The position numbers were made by a program, and so were the translations under genes. Below are positions 8,443 through 17,120 of a stretch of DNA of 64,000 nucleotides, piece by piece. The notes beneath the pieces are model-generated. The model had not been told where the DNA came from. It made no database searches and saw nothing but the letters and a program-made list of their open reading frames with translations. The first letter of the stretch is position 1; each line of letters begins with the position of its first letter. The stretch is from JAJVIP01 sp964405835 (GTDB lineage Bacteria > Elusimicrobiota > Elusimicrobia > F11), in assembly GCA_964405835.1 (NCBI GenBank), contig CAYOPN010000001.1, positions 1 to 64,000 on the forward strand, read 5' to 3'.

Positions 8443-9867
8443 TTAGTTTGCGGAGACGCGGATGATGCTGCCTGTTTCGGGTGAGACGGGTTTACCACCG
8501 GACGTGATTTTAAGCAGATAATCTCCCGGTTTTACATCGGCCCCCGCGCTGATCGGCGCTGCTGCTTCCTGAGGACTCACCGGCACGAATTGCCCGATGA
8601 CGAGCGCGGGCTCGTCGAGCTCGATCTTAATTTTTGAAATATATTCCGGCGTCAGATCGCGTCCGGTGAGGGACAATGTGCTTTTGCCCCCCGGCAAAAG
8701 GACCGGCTCCAATTTCAACGCGCGCGTCCAATTTTTATCGACCACGCGAAACGCGTCCGGCGCGTCTTGCAGCGTCTCTTCTCCAGCGGTAATGATGATC
8801 CCGTATTTTTTGACCGCCGCATCAGCGGGAATGGTGATCGCCAACTCCAGCCGTCCGGGGCTTGCGTAAGTAAACGAGCTGACGGCGCTCTGAAGTCCGG
8901 GGATGACCGCGCGGATCGCGTTTATGTCCCCCGGTTGAAATCCGCTGCCATGCAAAGAAAACCGCGCTGTGTCGCCGGGACGATAAAACCCATCGTGCGG
9001 CAACACCTTTTGTATCAGGCCCGACTGCCCGACGTTGGGGCGCACCACCCGGACAATTCCCGAGCGATGCCAGATGTTTTTGTCCTTCAGCGTAATGTCG
9101 AGATCGTACGCGCCGCCGACCGCAGGACCGATGTTAATCGTCCCATCCACGACAAAAGGCAGTTGGGGGTTCAGGTCCGTCACCTGAATGGACGGCGTGC
9201 TGACGGTCACGCGAAAATTGGAAAACATTTCCTGGTCGAGATTCGTGAACACACGGAAACGGCCCGAGCGGCCCGACTCGCCCATTTCGGTAAAGATCAA
9301 ATTCAACACTTCGCCGGGGCGGATGACCGCGAACGGCTCCGGGGCCTGGAACACCACTTTCCCTTTGATCAGCACGCGCGGGAACGCGACGATCGTTGCG
9401 GATTTTTCGGAGATGACCAGCGTTCCGTGAATTTGGTTCGGCGTGACGAGCACCAAATTCTTGACCGCCGCCTCCGGCTGGCCGGACTCGACGGTTATCA
9501 TCTTGTGAAATTCTTCCGTAAAACCGGAGCCGTTGATGTCGAACTCAATCGCGCTATTGGGCCCGGTAATCATGGCCGCGTAATACACGCGAACAATTTC
9601 AATATTTTTTGGGATAAGTTCTTTGTGGATCTGGACAGGCGGTGGAGCCAACGCCGCCGGCGCGCTTTTTTTAACGGGCGCCACTTTCACGGGCGCGGCA
9701 GGAGAAGAAATAGCCACCGGCACGGCCGTGGCCGATGACTCAAAAACAATGTCCGGACCCATCACCGGCGCCTCCGAAACGGGTTGTTGACGACGGCAGG
9801 AGCGGACCAAAAATGCCAACAGAACGGCCCCCAGCACCGCCAAGAATACCAACGCCTTACGATTCAC
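8443..9867 (-). CDS. Membrane-anchored protein with IPT/TIG-like repeats
   Basis: 474 residues. An N-terminal membrane anchor (ALVFLAVLGAVLLAFLV, residues 4-20) is followed by a proline/alanine/lysine-rich linker to about residue 80. Several beta-sandwich-like units follow, with IPT/TIG-type phrases such as FDINGSGFTEEF, FSLHGSGFQPGD and LSLTGRDLTPEY. No catalytic motif is visible; it is probably an extracytoplasmic structural or binding protein. It overlaps the nuclease gene by 11 bases and is the last gene of the long minus-strand run, ending at repeat copy 1. Confidence 0.6.
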   Translation of the reverse strand: MNRKALVFLAVLGAVLLAFLVRSCRRQQPVSEAPVMGPDIVFESSATAVPVAISSPAAPVKVAPVKKSAPAALAPPPVQIHKELIPKNIEIVRVYYAAMITGPNSAIEFDINGSGFTEEFHKMITVESGQPEAAVKNLVLVTPNQIHGTLVISEKSATIVAFPRVLIKGKVVFQAPEPFAVIRPGEVLNLIFTEMGESGRSGRFRVFTNLDQEMFSNFRVTVSTPSIQVTDLNPQLPFVVDGTINIGPAVGGAYDLDITLKDKNIWHRSGIVRVVRPNVGQSGLIQKVLPHDGFYRPGDTARFSLHGSGFQPGDINAIRAVIPGLQSAVSSFTYASPGRLELAITIPADAAVKKYGIIITAGEETLQDAPDAFRVVDKNWTRALKLEPVLLPGGKSTLSLTGRDLTPEYISKIKIELDEPALVIGQFVPVSPQEAAAPISAGADVKPGDYLLKITSGGKPVSPETGSIIRVSAN

Positions 9868-10921
9868 TTGACCCCTCCGGCTCTATCGGATCAACCAAAA
9901 TTTTTTCCGGCGTCCCTTCCGCCGCGACCTCTCGTTTGGCCAGGAAATATTTTCCCTTGGCGCTGTCTTGTCCCGACATTTTCAGGGCCGATGACACGTC
10001 GATGGCCAATTGCGCGCGCTCGGCGTTCATCTCGGCGAGCCGGGCATCCAGTTTCCCGAGCTTGTCCACTTTCTCGGCTATTTCCGCCGGAGACGTGGCC
10101 GTTTTCAGCGCCAACTTTTTCCCAGCCCAGGCGGGGCAAATCTGCATGTAGTCGCACCATTGGCACACGCCGCGTTCGTCCGGTTTGGGGTCGAATTTTT
10201 CCGCCGAGATCCCTTCCCCCACCGTTTTGACCGTTTCCCTTAAATTGTCTTCCATGGTCTTGGAATGCGCCGGCACGGTCAGCGGCGTCAAGGAATTAAG
10301 ATGGTAAAGCGTCACCGACTCGACGGGTTTCTGAAAAACTTCCTGGACCGCGATCTGATACATGGTGAGTTGCGAATCGCTGCGCACGCGCGCCTTGTCG
10401 AACGCTTTGCCTGTCTTGTAATCGATGAGGGCCAATGCGCCTTTGGGGGTCGTATCGATCCGGTCGATATAACCGGTCACTGGGACGCCTTCAATCAACA
10501 CGTTGAATTTGTATTCAATTTCAAAAATAGACGCCGGCGACGCCTGGTTCTTCGCGTAGAAACCTTTGAGAATGCGTTCGCCTTCTTGGAAGAACCATTT
10601 CTCTTGCGGCGCGGTCTCGTAGCCTTCGCTGATCCACTTCTCTTTGTAATGGGCCAACACTTCTTCCAGTGTGGGCAGCGGGCCCTTCACATTTTCAAAT
10701 AGAAATTCGAGCCCGGTGTGGACGCTTTTACCGAACGAAAAAAATGATTTTGGTTTCTCCGGCACTTTATCGACATAGCGAAACTTCCATTTTTGAGGAC
10801 ACGAGCGATAAAGCGAAATAGAAGAATGGGAAAGAGTGCGCCCTTTGTACCAACTTGCCGGAACGAGCGGTGTGGGTTCCGGCTTTCCCCCTGTGAACCC
10901 CTCAAACGTTAATTGGCTCAT
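9857..10921 (-). CDS. RecB-like PD-(D/E)XK nuclease with predicted Fe-S cluster
   Basis: 354 residues. The nuclease core is visible as GYIDRID (Asp153), then IDYKTGK (Asp167, Lys169), with a downstream QLTMYQIA motif typical of the RecB/Cas4/AddB exonuclease fold. Cys41 plus Cys253, Cys256 and Cys262 (CQWCDYMQIC) match the four-cysteine iron-sulfur clasp of that group. This suggests a stand-alone DNA end-processing enzyme. No cas genes or CRISPR repeats are nearby, so a general repair or recombination role is more likely than adaptation. It overlaps the upstream lipoprotein gene by 4 bases (ATGA). Confidence 0.8.
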   Translation of the reverse strand: MSQLTFEGFTGGKPEPTPLVPASWYKGRTLSHSSISLYRSCPQKWKFRYVDKVPEKPKSFFSFGKSVHTGLEFLFENVKGPLPTLEEVLAHYKEKWISEGYETAPQEKWFFQEGERILKGFYAKNQASPASIFEIEYKFNVLIEGVPVTGYIDRIDTTPKGALALIDYKTGKAFDKARVRSDSQLTMYQIAVQEVFQKPVESVTLYHLNSLTPLTVPAHSKTMEDNLRETVKTVGEGISAEKFDPKPDERGVCQWCDYMQICPAWAGKKLALKTATSPAEIAEKVDKLGKLDARLAEMNAERAQLAIDVSSALKMSGQDSAKGKYFLAKREVAAEGTPEKILVDPIEPEGSSES

Positions 10922-11787
10922 GGGTTGGATCCGTCCGCGCGAAAATCGATGTCCGGGCCCGGCTTAAACGACAACAGTTCGATGTTCCGTTTTTCGCCCT
11001 GGGCCGTCGAAAAACTATTCAGCACGCGTCCAACGCCGGGCGCATAATAATCAAGCGTGGCGCCGGGCACGGCTTCGACGCTCGAACGCACCACGATGCA
11101 TCCTGGAAATTCGCCGGCCTCCACTTTGACGGTCACATCGGCTGCTGTAATTTCATAGGAGAACAGCCGGTCCGCTGAACGGGTCTTCCATTTTGTTCCG
11201 ACCACAGCCGGGAGCATCATAATGATCTTGGGGCGCAACTCGTACTCGGGTGTAAATTCTCGCAATTCGTTTCCGGCCTTCTTGTAGGAGAGCTCAATGG
11301 TTTTAAATTTGGACGCGCCCGCGAAATACGTGCGGACCATGAGACCGGCCTCGGACGGCATGGTCCCCTTTTCAGGCAAAGGGCGGCAGGAGGTCTCGAT
11401 GCGCGCGTTTTTCCCTTTGGTCTCGGAATCACCTTCCACCCATTCGGTGCCGGGCAAAAGCGGAAAGAAATCCGGGCAATTTCCTTTTTGGTTAGTGGAG
11501 AGGCGCGCCCATGGATCGGCCTGCGGGTATTTCTCAAGGACGGAATCGTAAAACACGGCAGCCATGTCGCAGTCCTTCAATTGTTTCTGCGCCAGCCACC
11601 CCGCATGGAAAAGCGCTTCGGGCGCGCCGGGATGTTTCGGATGCTCCGCCGCAAATTCCTGAAATTTCTGCCACGCCTCGTAGTATTTTCCCTTCTTCTC
11701 CAATTTGTTCGCGCGCTTCAACTGACTGTCGGCGCCGCAGCCCGAGAACAGCAGTGTTATTGCCGTCATCCAAACGAAGATCGTCAT
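10918..11787 (-). CDS. TPR-containing lipoprotein of unknown function
   Basis: 289 residues from ATG 11787; ATG 11769 is equally possible and both lead into the lipobox LLFSGCG. A single open frame runs further back to 11928, but that part is read through a palindromic repeat and 15-bp tandem units, so it is unlikely to be the native start. After the lipidated cysteine come TPR-like helices (NKLEKKGKYYEAWQKFQEFA) and a beta-rich C-terminal domain. The protein is probably anchored in the outer or inner membrane on the periplasmic side. Role unknown. Confidence 0.65.
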   Translation of the reverse strand: MTIFVWMTAITLLFSGCGADSQLKRANKLEKKGKYYEAWQKFQEFAAEHPKHPGAPEALFHAGWLAQKQLKDCDMAAVFYDSVLEKYPQADPWARLSTNQKGNCPDFFPLLPGTEWVEGDSETKGKNARIETSCRPLPEKGTMPSEAGLMVRTYFAGASKFKTIELSYKKAGNELREFTPEYELRPKIIMMLPAVVGTKWKTRSADRLFSYEITAADVTVKVEAGEFPGCIVVRSSVEAVPGATLDYYAPGVGRVLNSFSTAQGEKRNIELLSFKPGPDIDFRADGSNP

Positions 11788-11839
11788 CCTTGCGATCGTC
11801 ATCCTTGCGATCGTCATCATTGCAATCGTCATCCCGGCG
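11780..11839. repeat. Four 15-bp tandem units abutting a REPIN-like repeat
   Basis: Units ATCGTCATCCTTGCG at 11780 and 11795 are identical; 11810 is a two-base variant, and 11825 is the start of the palindromic repeat itself (ATCGTCATCCCGGCG). In the minus frame this encodes repeated MTIAR/MTIAM. The array seems to have grown from the edge of repeat copy 2. Confidence 0.85.
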
Positions 11840-11917
11840 AAAGCCGGGACCCAGTCCTGAAACCGTTTTTTAAGATACATGTTTAAAACCTGGATCCCGG
11901 CTTTCGCCGGGATGACG
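11827..11917. repeat. Paired-palindrome REPIN-like repeat, copy 2
   Basis: CGTCATCCCGGCGAAAGCC begins the left palindrome at 11827 and GGCTTTCGCCGGGATGACG ends the right one at 11917, separated by about 35 bases. The right half from TGTTTAAAACC onward is identical to repeat copy 4 at 38114. It covers the last codons of the VanZ-like gene and the region upstream of the lipoprotein gene. Confidence 0.9.
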
Positions 11918-12272
11918 AGTAAAACCATAACACAGAGGTTATTCCTATCGCGTCGATCAATACATCGATGATAGAAGGCCCCCGGCCCGGAACAAACGAT
12001 TGGTGGTATTCATCGGAAATTGCATAGATCAGTGAAAGGCCGCCGGCCGTGAGAAGAAGGTTTTTTTGGGCGATTGTGGCGCATGTCCGCCGCAGGGCCC
12101 GCAGCAAAAGGCCGGTCAAAACCGCAAACTCAAAAATGTGGGCGCCTTTGCGCAAGAACGTGTCCCATATTCCTAAGCCGGAGTTCAGGCTGGGAATGCT
12201 GGAGAGATAAAAAATGAGCGCGGCCCAACCCAGCACCGGCGCCCACAACAGAAAAAATAACGAAAAGGTCAT
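11883..12272 (-). CDS. VanZ-like small membrane protein
   Basis: 129 residues with four predicted membrane segments (about residues 3-24, 43-60, 68-86 and 105-120). The VanZ-family features are IFYLSSIP near the first helix, KGAHIFEFAVLTGLL, and the conserved ISDEYHQSFVPGRGPSIIDVLIDAIG. The family's function is unclear beyond teicoplanin resistance in one member. The final residues SRRKPGSRF are read from repeat copy 2, showing capture of the repeat at the 3' end. It overlaps the upstream glycosyltransferase gene by 4 bases. Confidence 0.85.
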   Translation of the reverse strand: MTFSLFFLLWAPVLGWAALIFYLSSIPSLNSGLGIWDTFLRKGAHIFEFAVLTGLLLRALRRTCATIAQKNLLLTAGGLSLIYAISDEYHQSFVPGRGPSIIDVLIDAIGITSVLWFYSSSRRKPGSRF

Positions 12273-13861
12273 GACGCCGGCATTATCTCAAACAAATGGA
12301 AGCGCTCCCAGGGTCCTTTTGCGACGGAAAATGGGAAAGGCCCCCAGGCCGAGCCATAGAAACCCGCCCCGTTCCGTGCGTCCATCACTTTGATCGGAAA
12401 AGACGCGGGGTATTCGACGGTGGCAATCAACTTGAGCGGCACGTTGTTGCGGAACCGCCAGAACAAAGGAAATGTCACTTCGCTGGTGACGACGCGGTCG
12501 CCCGGCCTTAAATCGCGCAGGTCGGAGGCCGGCTTCCAGTTGTTCTGTTGGGAGAGGTACGTCATCGTGAAGGTCGCCGCGAAGTAATGGTTCCGCGCGC
12601 CTTCCAAAAAATTTTGACGCCGCAACTCGGAAACCAAAAAGCGACCCGATTCCGCCTGTTTGTAGTCCGCATATCCGATGGCAAGACCCACAATGCCGGT
12701 AACAACAATTGCGCCTAACAACAGCGGTTTTGCGAACGCCGGTCGGCGTTTCTCCACAAAACGCGCCGCACAAAAAACGAGCGGCGGCAATCCGATCAGA
12801 AAATAACGTGCGGCCACCCACGGCATTACAAAAACCATCATCGCGATAAATCCGTAAAGCCATAACCCAAGAAATCGGTCGGTTTGCCACGCGGACATTA
12901 ACACTAGGAGGCTCGTTGATAACCACAGCGCCATCAAAGCGGACGATTTCACGTCAAAACCGCCAAGTGAACTCGCGAGCAAACTCGTCAACACCACAAA
13001 CAACAAAAATCCGGCGGCCAAGAGACGGCGCGAAAACGCGGCCCATACCACGAGCGGCGCGATCGCGGCGCCGGAAAGAAACTCAAGCAGGACCAACATT
13101 TTTCCAAAACTCACATTGACCAACGATTCCGCGGACGCCGCGAACAGATGCCCGGTGCCGTAAAGCCGTTTGGTCGCGTAAACATAAAGTGCCAAAAAGG
13201 CCAGCGAAATAACGGCCGGCAGTGCGGCGAGCCACGGACGCCGCACGCTTTTCCAATTCAATAAAAGCCACGTGCCAATGACCGGCAACGCCAGCATGGC
13301 CGTGTATTTGGTTACAAGCGCCAAACCGATCGATACGCCGGCGCCCGCCGCCCATGCGGCCGAATCCTCTTCGGCGGAACGTATCCACGCGTAGAGACCG
13401 AGCAAGAAAAAACAGGCCATCGTGGGATCAATCAACAAACTGTACGACGTCACCCAATGGACCGGAGTGACCAGCACCAACAATGTTCCGAGCAAAGCGT
13501 GGTCAAGCCACCGGCGCGCAAGTTCAAACAGGAGCAAAGCGGAAAAACAGGAGAACAACACGCAACCCAACCGTAGGAACCATTCCTTTTCACCGCCCAC
13601 CTTCATCAACCCCGCTATGTAATACTGATGAAGCAACGGGTTCCAAATCCGGATCAGCGTTTCTTTTCCCGACAAAGCCTGCACACCCGCAGAATTCTCG
13701 CCGTGGGTGGAAAAATCGTAGGGCCGCGCGGGGTTGTCTTTGATCCAGCGCGCGATCTCGACAAAGAAATTATCGTCGACGAAATAGGCGCGATTTATAA
13801 ATGGCAACGCCAAGAGGAGTGGCACAAAAAATATCAGCAACCGTTGGCGAGCGAGCGTCAT
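12269..13861 (-). CDS. Membrane glycosyltransferase, ArnT/PMT-like (GT39/GT83 type), paralogue A
   Basis: 530 residues from ATG 13861, which overlaps the stop of the upstream paralogue as ATGA; the longer frame to 13939 lies inside that gene and is not credible. About ten hydrophobic helices are visible. The first periplasmic loop carries the acidic pair Asp29-Asp30 (YFVDDNFFVEIARW), the catalytic position of C-type polyprenyl-phosphate-sugar transferases. The protein likely transfers a sugar from a polyprenyl donor outside the membrane. The acceptor is unknown; co-operonic envelope genes fit lipid or protein glycosylation. Confidence 0.8.
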   Translation of the reverse strand: MTLARQRLLIFFVPLLLALPFINRAYFVDDNFFVEIARWIKDNPARPYDFSTHGENSAGVQALSGKETLIRIWNPLLHQYYIAGLMKVGGEKEWFLRLGCVLFSCFSALLLFELARRWLDHALLGTLLVLVTPVHWVTSYSLLIDPTMACFFLLGLYAWIRSAEEDSAAWAAGAGVSIGLALVTKYTAMLALPVIGTWLLLNWKSVRRPWLAALPAVISLAFLALYVYATKRLYGTGHLFAASAESLVNVSFGKMLVLLEFLSGAAIAPLVVWAAFSRRLLAAGFLLFVVLTSLLASSLGGFDVKSSALMALWLSTSLLVLMSAWQTDRFLGLWLYGFIAMMVFVMPWVAARYFLIGLPPLVFCAARFVEKRRPAFAKPLLLGAIVVTGIVGLAIGYADYKQAESGRFLVSELRRQNFLEGARNHYFAATFTMTYLSQQNNWKPASDLRDLRPGDRVVTSEVTFPLFWRFRNNVPLKLIATVEYPASFPIKVMDARNGAGFYGSAWGPFPFSVAKGPWERFHLFEIMPAS

Positions 13862-15495
13862 TGGCGCACCTCCGTCACTTCGACCAACCGGAACCGTTCC
13901 CAGGGCCCGGTCGAGAACGTAAATGGAAGCGCGCCCCACACCGACGCGTAAAACCCGGCAGAACCCGCGTAATCCATGACCTTGAGCGGCAAGAAGGACG
14001 GATATTCAAACGTGTCCACAATGCGCACCCTCACCGGCTTGCGCGCAAACCACACAAGCGGCATGGTCACTTCCTTGGCCAGCACTTGGTCCCCAACCCG
14101 TAATTCCGTCTCCGGGAAACAAGGCACCCAACCATCGCGCTTCAGGTAGCTCATTGTGAACGAATCGCCCAAATAAAAGCGGCGCTCTCCACCAAGATAA
14201 TTTTTGGCGATCAACTGCTGCCGAAGCACCCGGACAGGATTCGCCTGATGGTAATCGGCGACCGCCAAGGCGAATGTAAAAAGAAAAAGCAAAATCAAAA
14301 TGGCTTTCAGCATAGCGGGTGCTTTTTCCTTCCAAGGGACTTCGATGAGACGCACGGTCAAGAACCCCACCGCGGGCGCCACCAAGCAATAATAACGGCC
14401 GGCGACCCAATCCATCACAAGCAACATCATTCCCATAAAACCGGCCACCCAAAAAACCAGGAAATGATCGCGCGGAAATATTCCTGCTTTCCGGTTGCTC
14501 CAGACCGTTCCGACAAACAAGCAACTTGTGACGATCCATAGTCCGAGCAGCGCGGCTTGTGACAACGAGAACCCTCCGACATTGCTGGAAAGAAAAATTG
14601 TCAGCAGCGCAACCGGCATCGCGGACCACAGGCGGACCCGCGGGCCCACCACGCCCCATGCCACGAGCGGCAACAACAAGGCGCCGGAGAAAAAAGTAAA
14701 GAAGCTGAACAGTTTCGGCCAACCGAACACGCTGACCATGCGCGCGGACGCGGCGAGAATGTGCGGGCGCCCGTAAAGCTGCGCTGTCCAAACGCTGTAC
14801 GCCATGAGAATTCCAAGCCCCATCGCGACCGGCACGAAATATTTCCAATGTCCAGAAAGTTTCTTCCACCGGAGCGCGAGCCACGTCAACATGAGCGGCA
14901 ACACAAACACCGCCGGATATTTCGAGAGAATGGCCAGTCCCGCGAACAGGCCGCTCACGATGAGCCGCCAAAATCCGTCGGTCTCGGTGGCGCGGACGAA
15001 AAAATAAAGCGCGCCGAGCGCGAAGAACGTCATGGTGGGATCAATCAATAGACTGTAAGAACTCAACCACATGGCCGGTGTCAATAACACGGCCAAAACC
15101 GCAAGAGTCGGCGTGTTGGTCCAGCGCCGCGCAAATTCAAACAGGAACAGAGCCGAGAAGCAGGAAAGCAATACGCACCCTAATCTCAGGAATCCCTCTT
15201 CGCTCGCCTCTGGCAAGCTACGCGGGACAAGCCCATGGAATTTCAAAAGAAGCGCCAAGTAATAATGGTGTGCCAGTGGGTTCACCATGCGCACGAATCC
15301 ATTCTCTTCCCACCCGCGGTTTTGTGGCCCTGCATCGTCAGCTCGGAAGTGATACGGCAGGGTTGGGTTGTCTTTAAGCCAGGAAGCGATCTCCACGAAA
15401 TAACTGTCGTCAACGAAATAAGCACGGTTGAGAAACGGCGCCGCCAGCAGAAGCGGCACAAAGAAAATCAGCAGGCGCTGGCGGACGAGCGACAT
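13858..15495 (-). CDS. Membrane glycosyltransferase, ArnT/PMT-like, paralogue B
   Basis: 545 residues, tandem paralogue of the next gene. The N-termini are nearly superimposable (RQRLLIFFVPLLLA, NRAYFVDD, FVEIA), and the same catalytic-type acidic pair lies near residue 29. About ten membrane helices alternate with periplasmic loops; the C-terminal region keeps the VKVMDxxxxAGFY and GPWERF motifs shared with paralogue A. ATG 15495 overlaps the upstream gene's stop as TGATG. The pair probably arose by duplication and may differ in donor or acceptor. Confidence 0.8.
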   Translation of the reverse strand: MSLVRQRLLIFFVPLLLAAPFLNRAYFVDDSYFVEIASWLKDNPTLPYHFRADDAGPQNRGWEENGFVRMVNPLAHHYYLALLLKFHGLVPRSLPEASEEGFLRLGCVLLSCFSALFLFEFARRWTNTPTLAVLAVLLTPAMWLSSYSLLIDPTMTFFALGALYFFVRATETDGFWRLIVSGLFAGLAILSKYPAVFVLPLMLTWLALRWKKLSGHWKYFVPVAMGLGILMAYSVWTAQLYGRPHILAASARMVSVFGWPKLFSFFTFFSGALLLPLVAWGVVGPRVRLWSAMPVALLTIFLSSNVGGFSLSQAALLGLWIVTSCLFVGTVWSNRKAGIFPRDHFLVFWVAGFMGMMLLVMDWVAGRYYCLVAPAVGFLTVRLIEVPWKEKAPAMLKAILILLFLFTFALAVADYHQANPVRVLRQQLIAKNYLGGERRFYLGDSFTMSYLKRDGWVPCFPETELRVGDQVLAKEVTMPLVWFARKPVRVRIVDTFEYPSFLPLKVMDYAGSAGFYASVWGALPFTFSTGPWERFRLVEVTEVRQ

Positions 15496-15764
15496 CAGGA
15501 GCGAAAGTGGACGGTCACGCGGTCACCCACCGCAAAAGGAATTTTTCCGGCGGCCCCAATGATTTCCACAAATCCGTTCGATGCATTGATCGAGGCCAGC
15601 CCCCGCAGCGTGGCTTTGTTCTTTTCAAACTCGATCCACAATTTGGATTTTTCGGCGAGCGGTATCACTTCGTCCATTTTAAAATTCGTCACCGGGTTGC
15701 CGGACGCGTTCACCGAGACGATCTCGCCTTGCCACATCGAACCGCTTTTCACCACCGGGTTCAT
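15495..15764 (-). CDS. Stand-alone domain resembling the C-terminal barrel of SAM hydroxide adenosyltransferases (DUF62)
   Basis: 89 residues from ATG 15764, which overlaps the queE stop as ATGA. The pattern GEIVSVNASGNPVTNF, a central strand with IEF, then SINASNGFVEIIGAAG and FAVGDRVTVHF matches the small C-terminal beta-barrel of the fluorinase/DUF62 SAM hydrolase family (G-x-V-x-x-I-D-x-F-G-N-x-x-T-N and S-x-G-x-x-E-I). The N-terminal catalytic domain is absent here. The classic FGN is replaced by SGN. The call rests on motif memory alone; it could instead be an unrelated small beta protein. Confidence 0.45.
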   Translation of the reverse strand: MNPVVKSGSMWQGEIVSVNASGNPVTNFKMDEVIPLAEKSKLWIEFEKNKATLRGLASINASNGFVEIIGAAGKIPFAVGDRVTVHFRS

Positions 15765-16456
15765 CGCGCGCCCCAAAATTTGTGCTGCTGCGGCATCACG
15801 AGCACGCTCGGCAGTTTCCCGCTGGCAAGCTCGTAAGCCGACGCGACTTGTTCGGGCGACGGCGCGCTGACCTGTCCCTCAATAGGTGTCGCCGGCTGAA
15901 GCACCAGCAACGGCGCGGGCCGCGCTTTTAACAAGAGGGCGACTGCTTTTTTTATCTCAGCCGGTTTGGATTTTTTTTCAATCACCACTTTCACGAAAAT
16001 TTTTCCGTGGCCGGCTTTTAAAAACGCCGCGTGCTCTTTCCAGAAAATCTTTCCGGTCGCACTGGGAAGTTTCATGTCCATCGATACCACGTCCGTGTTG
16101 CGCACAACGACCGCCAACGCTTTCGGATGAACGCCCGCGGTCTCCAGATAGGTGCGGAATTTCCTTTTCTTGAGGGCCGTCAAAAATTGAGCGAGAAAGA
16201 GCGGCTGCGCCAACGGCTCCCCACCGGTGACGCTCACGGTCTTGATCGATTTGGGCCGCGCCATGGAAATGGTCTTGGCCATTGCTTCGTCCACGGTCCA
16301 GCGCTTATGTCCGCGGGCAGTCAGACTACCGGGCGTATCACAATAAGAGCAACGGAGTGGACAACCGGCGAGCCGCACGAACACCTGACGCTCGCCGGCG
16401 TAAGGCCCTTCTCCTTGGACGCTCGCGTAAATTTCACTGATGAATGCGGTCGTCAT
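15761..16456 (-). CDS. queE: 7-carboxy-7-deazaguanine synthase
   Basis: 231 residues. Radical-SAM enzyme converting 6-carboxytetrahydropterin to 7-carboxy-7-deazaguanine in queuosine/preQ0 synthesis. The cluster-binding cysteines Cys32, Cys36 and Cys39 (CPLRCSYC) are preceded by the typical EIYASVQGEGPYAG substrate loop. SVTGGEPL is the SAM-binding glycine-rich motif, and the C-terminal LQPATP motif is present. It overlaps queC by 4 bases. queD and queF are not in this window. Confidence 0.93.
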   Translation of the reverse strand: MTTAFISEIYASVQGEGPYAGERQVFVRLAGCPLRCSYCDTPGSLTARGHKRWTVDEAMAKTISMARPKSIKTVSVTGGEPLAQPLFLAQFLTALKKRKFRTYLETAGVHPKALAVVVRNTDVVSMDMKLPSATGKIFWKEHAAFLKAGHGKIFVKVVIEKKSKPAEIKKAVALLLKARPAPLLVLQPATPIEGQVSAPSPEQVASAYELASGKLPSVLVMPQQHKFWGAR

Positions 16457-17118
16457 TGGAGCGCCGCATCAACCGCGCCAGCCTCAAAAAAACCTTTGGC
16501 GCGGAGCACGCACGAATCGCAGCGCCCGCACGGACGACGGCCACCTTTGTAACACGACCAGGTTTTCCCGAGCGGCGCTTTGAGCGATAGGCCCATCCGT
16601 ACAATGCCCGCCTTCGTCAAATGGATCAACGGGGCGTGGATGGAAATCCTTTTCTTTTTCTCCGTGCCCATGCGGCTTCCCAGCGTTGCCACTTTCGCGA
16701 ACGCTTTCAGGTACGGCCAGCGACAATCCGGGTAACCGGAGTAATCAATTGCGTTGGCGCCAATCACGATCGCGCCCGCTCCAATCTGGTCGGCGAGCGA
16801 CATCGCAAAACTTAAAAAAAGCGTGTTACGGCCAGGCACGTACGTTGACGGGATTTTCTTGGGGATTTTTTCAACGGCGCGATGCGGAAGCGAAGCGCGC
16901 GTGCTCGTTAAACTCGAACCGCTCCAGGGAAGTTTAAACCGGATCAGGTCCCAGGGGACATGGGCCGCGCGAGAGAGAGCGCGCGCGTTGGCCAGCTCGC
17001 GTTTGTGACGTTGGCCGTAATCAAACGAGATTGTGCGACAGCTCCAACCTTGCTTCTTTGCCCACCACAAGGCCACGGCCGAGTCCATGCCGCCCGATAA
17101 AAGCACGACCGCGCGCAC
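16453..17118 (-). CDS. queC: 7-cyano-7-deazaguanine synthase
   Basis: 221 residues. ATP-dependent enzyme forming preQ0 from 7-carboxy-7-deazaguanine and ammonia. The PP-loop SGGMDS is at residues 8-13, FDYGQRH follows, and GANAIDYSGYPDCR is the family signature. Four zinc-binding cysteines (189, 197, 200, 203; motif CGRCDSC) are near the C-terminus. It directly precedes queE with a 4-base overlap and follows murI by 2 bases. Confidence 0.95.
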   Translation of the reverse strand: MRAVVLLSGGMDSAVALWWAKKQGWSCRTISFDYGQRHKRELANARALSRAAHVPWDLIRFKLPWSGSSLTSTRASLPHRAVEKIPKKIPSTYVPGRNTLFLSFAMSLADQIGAGAIVIGANAIDYSGYPDCRWPYLKAFAKVATLGSRMGTEKKKRISIHAPLIHLTKAGIVRMGLSLKAPLGKTWSCYKGGRRPCGRCDSCVLRAKGFFEAGAVDAALQ

Positions 17119-17120
17119 GG

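Noticed and set aside
9857..10921. Cas4-like adaptation nuclease
   Set aside because: Cysteines and nuclease motif fit, but there is no CRISPR array or cas gene anywhere in the window.
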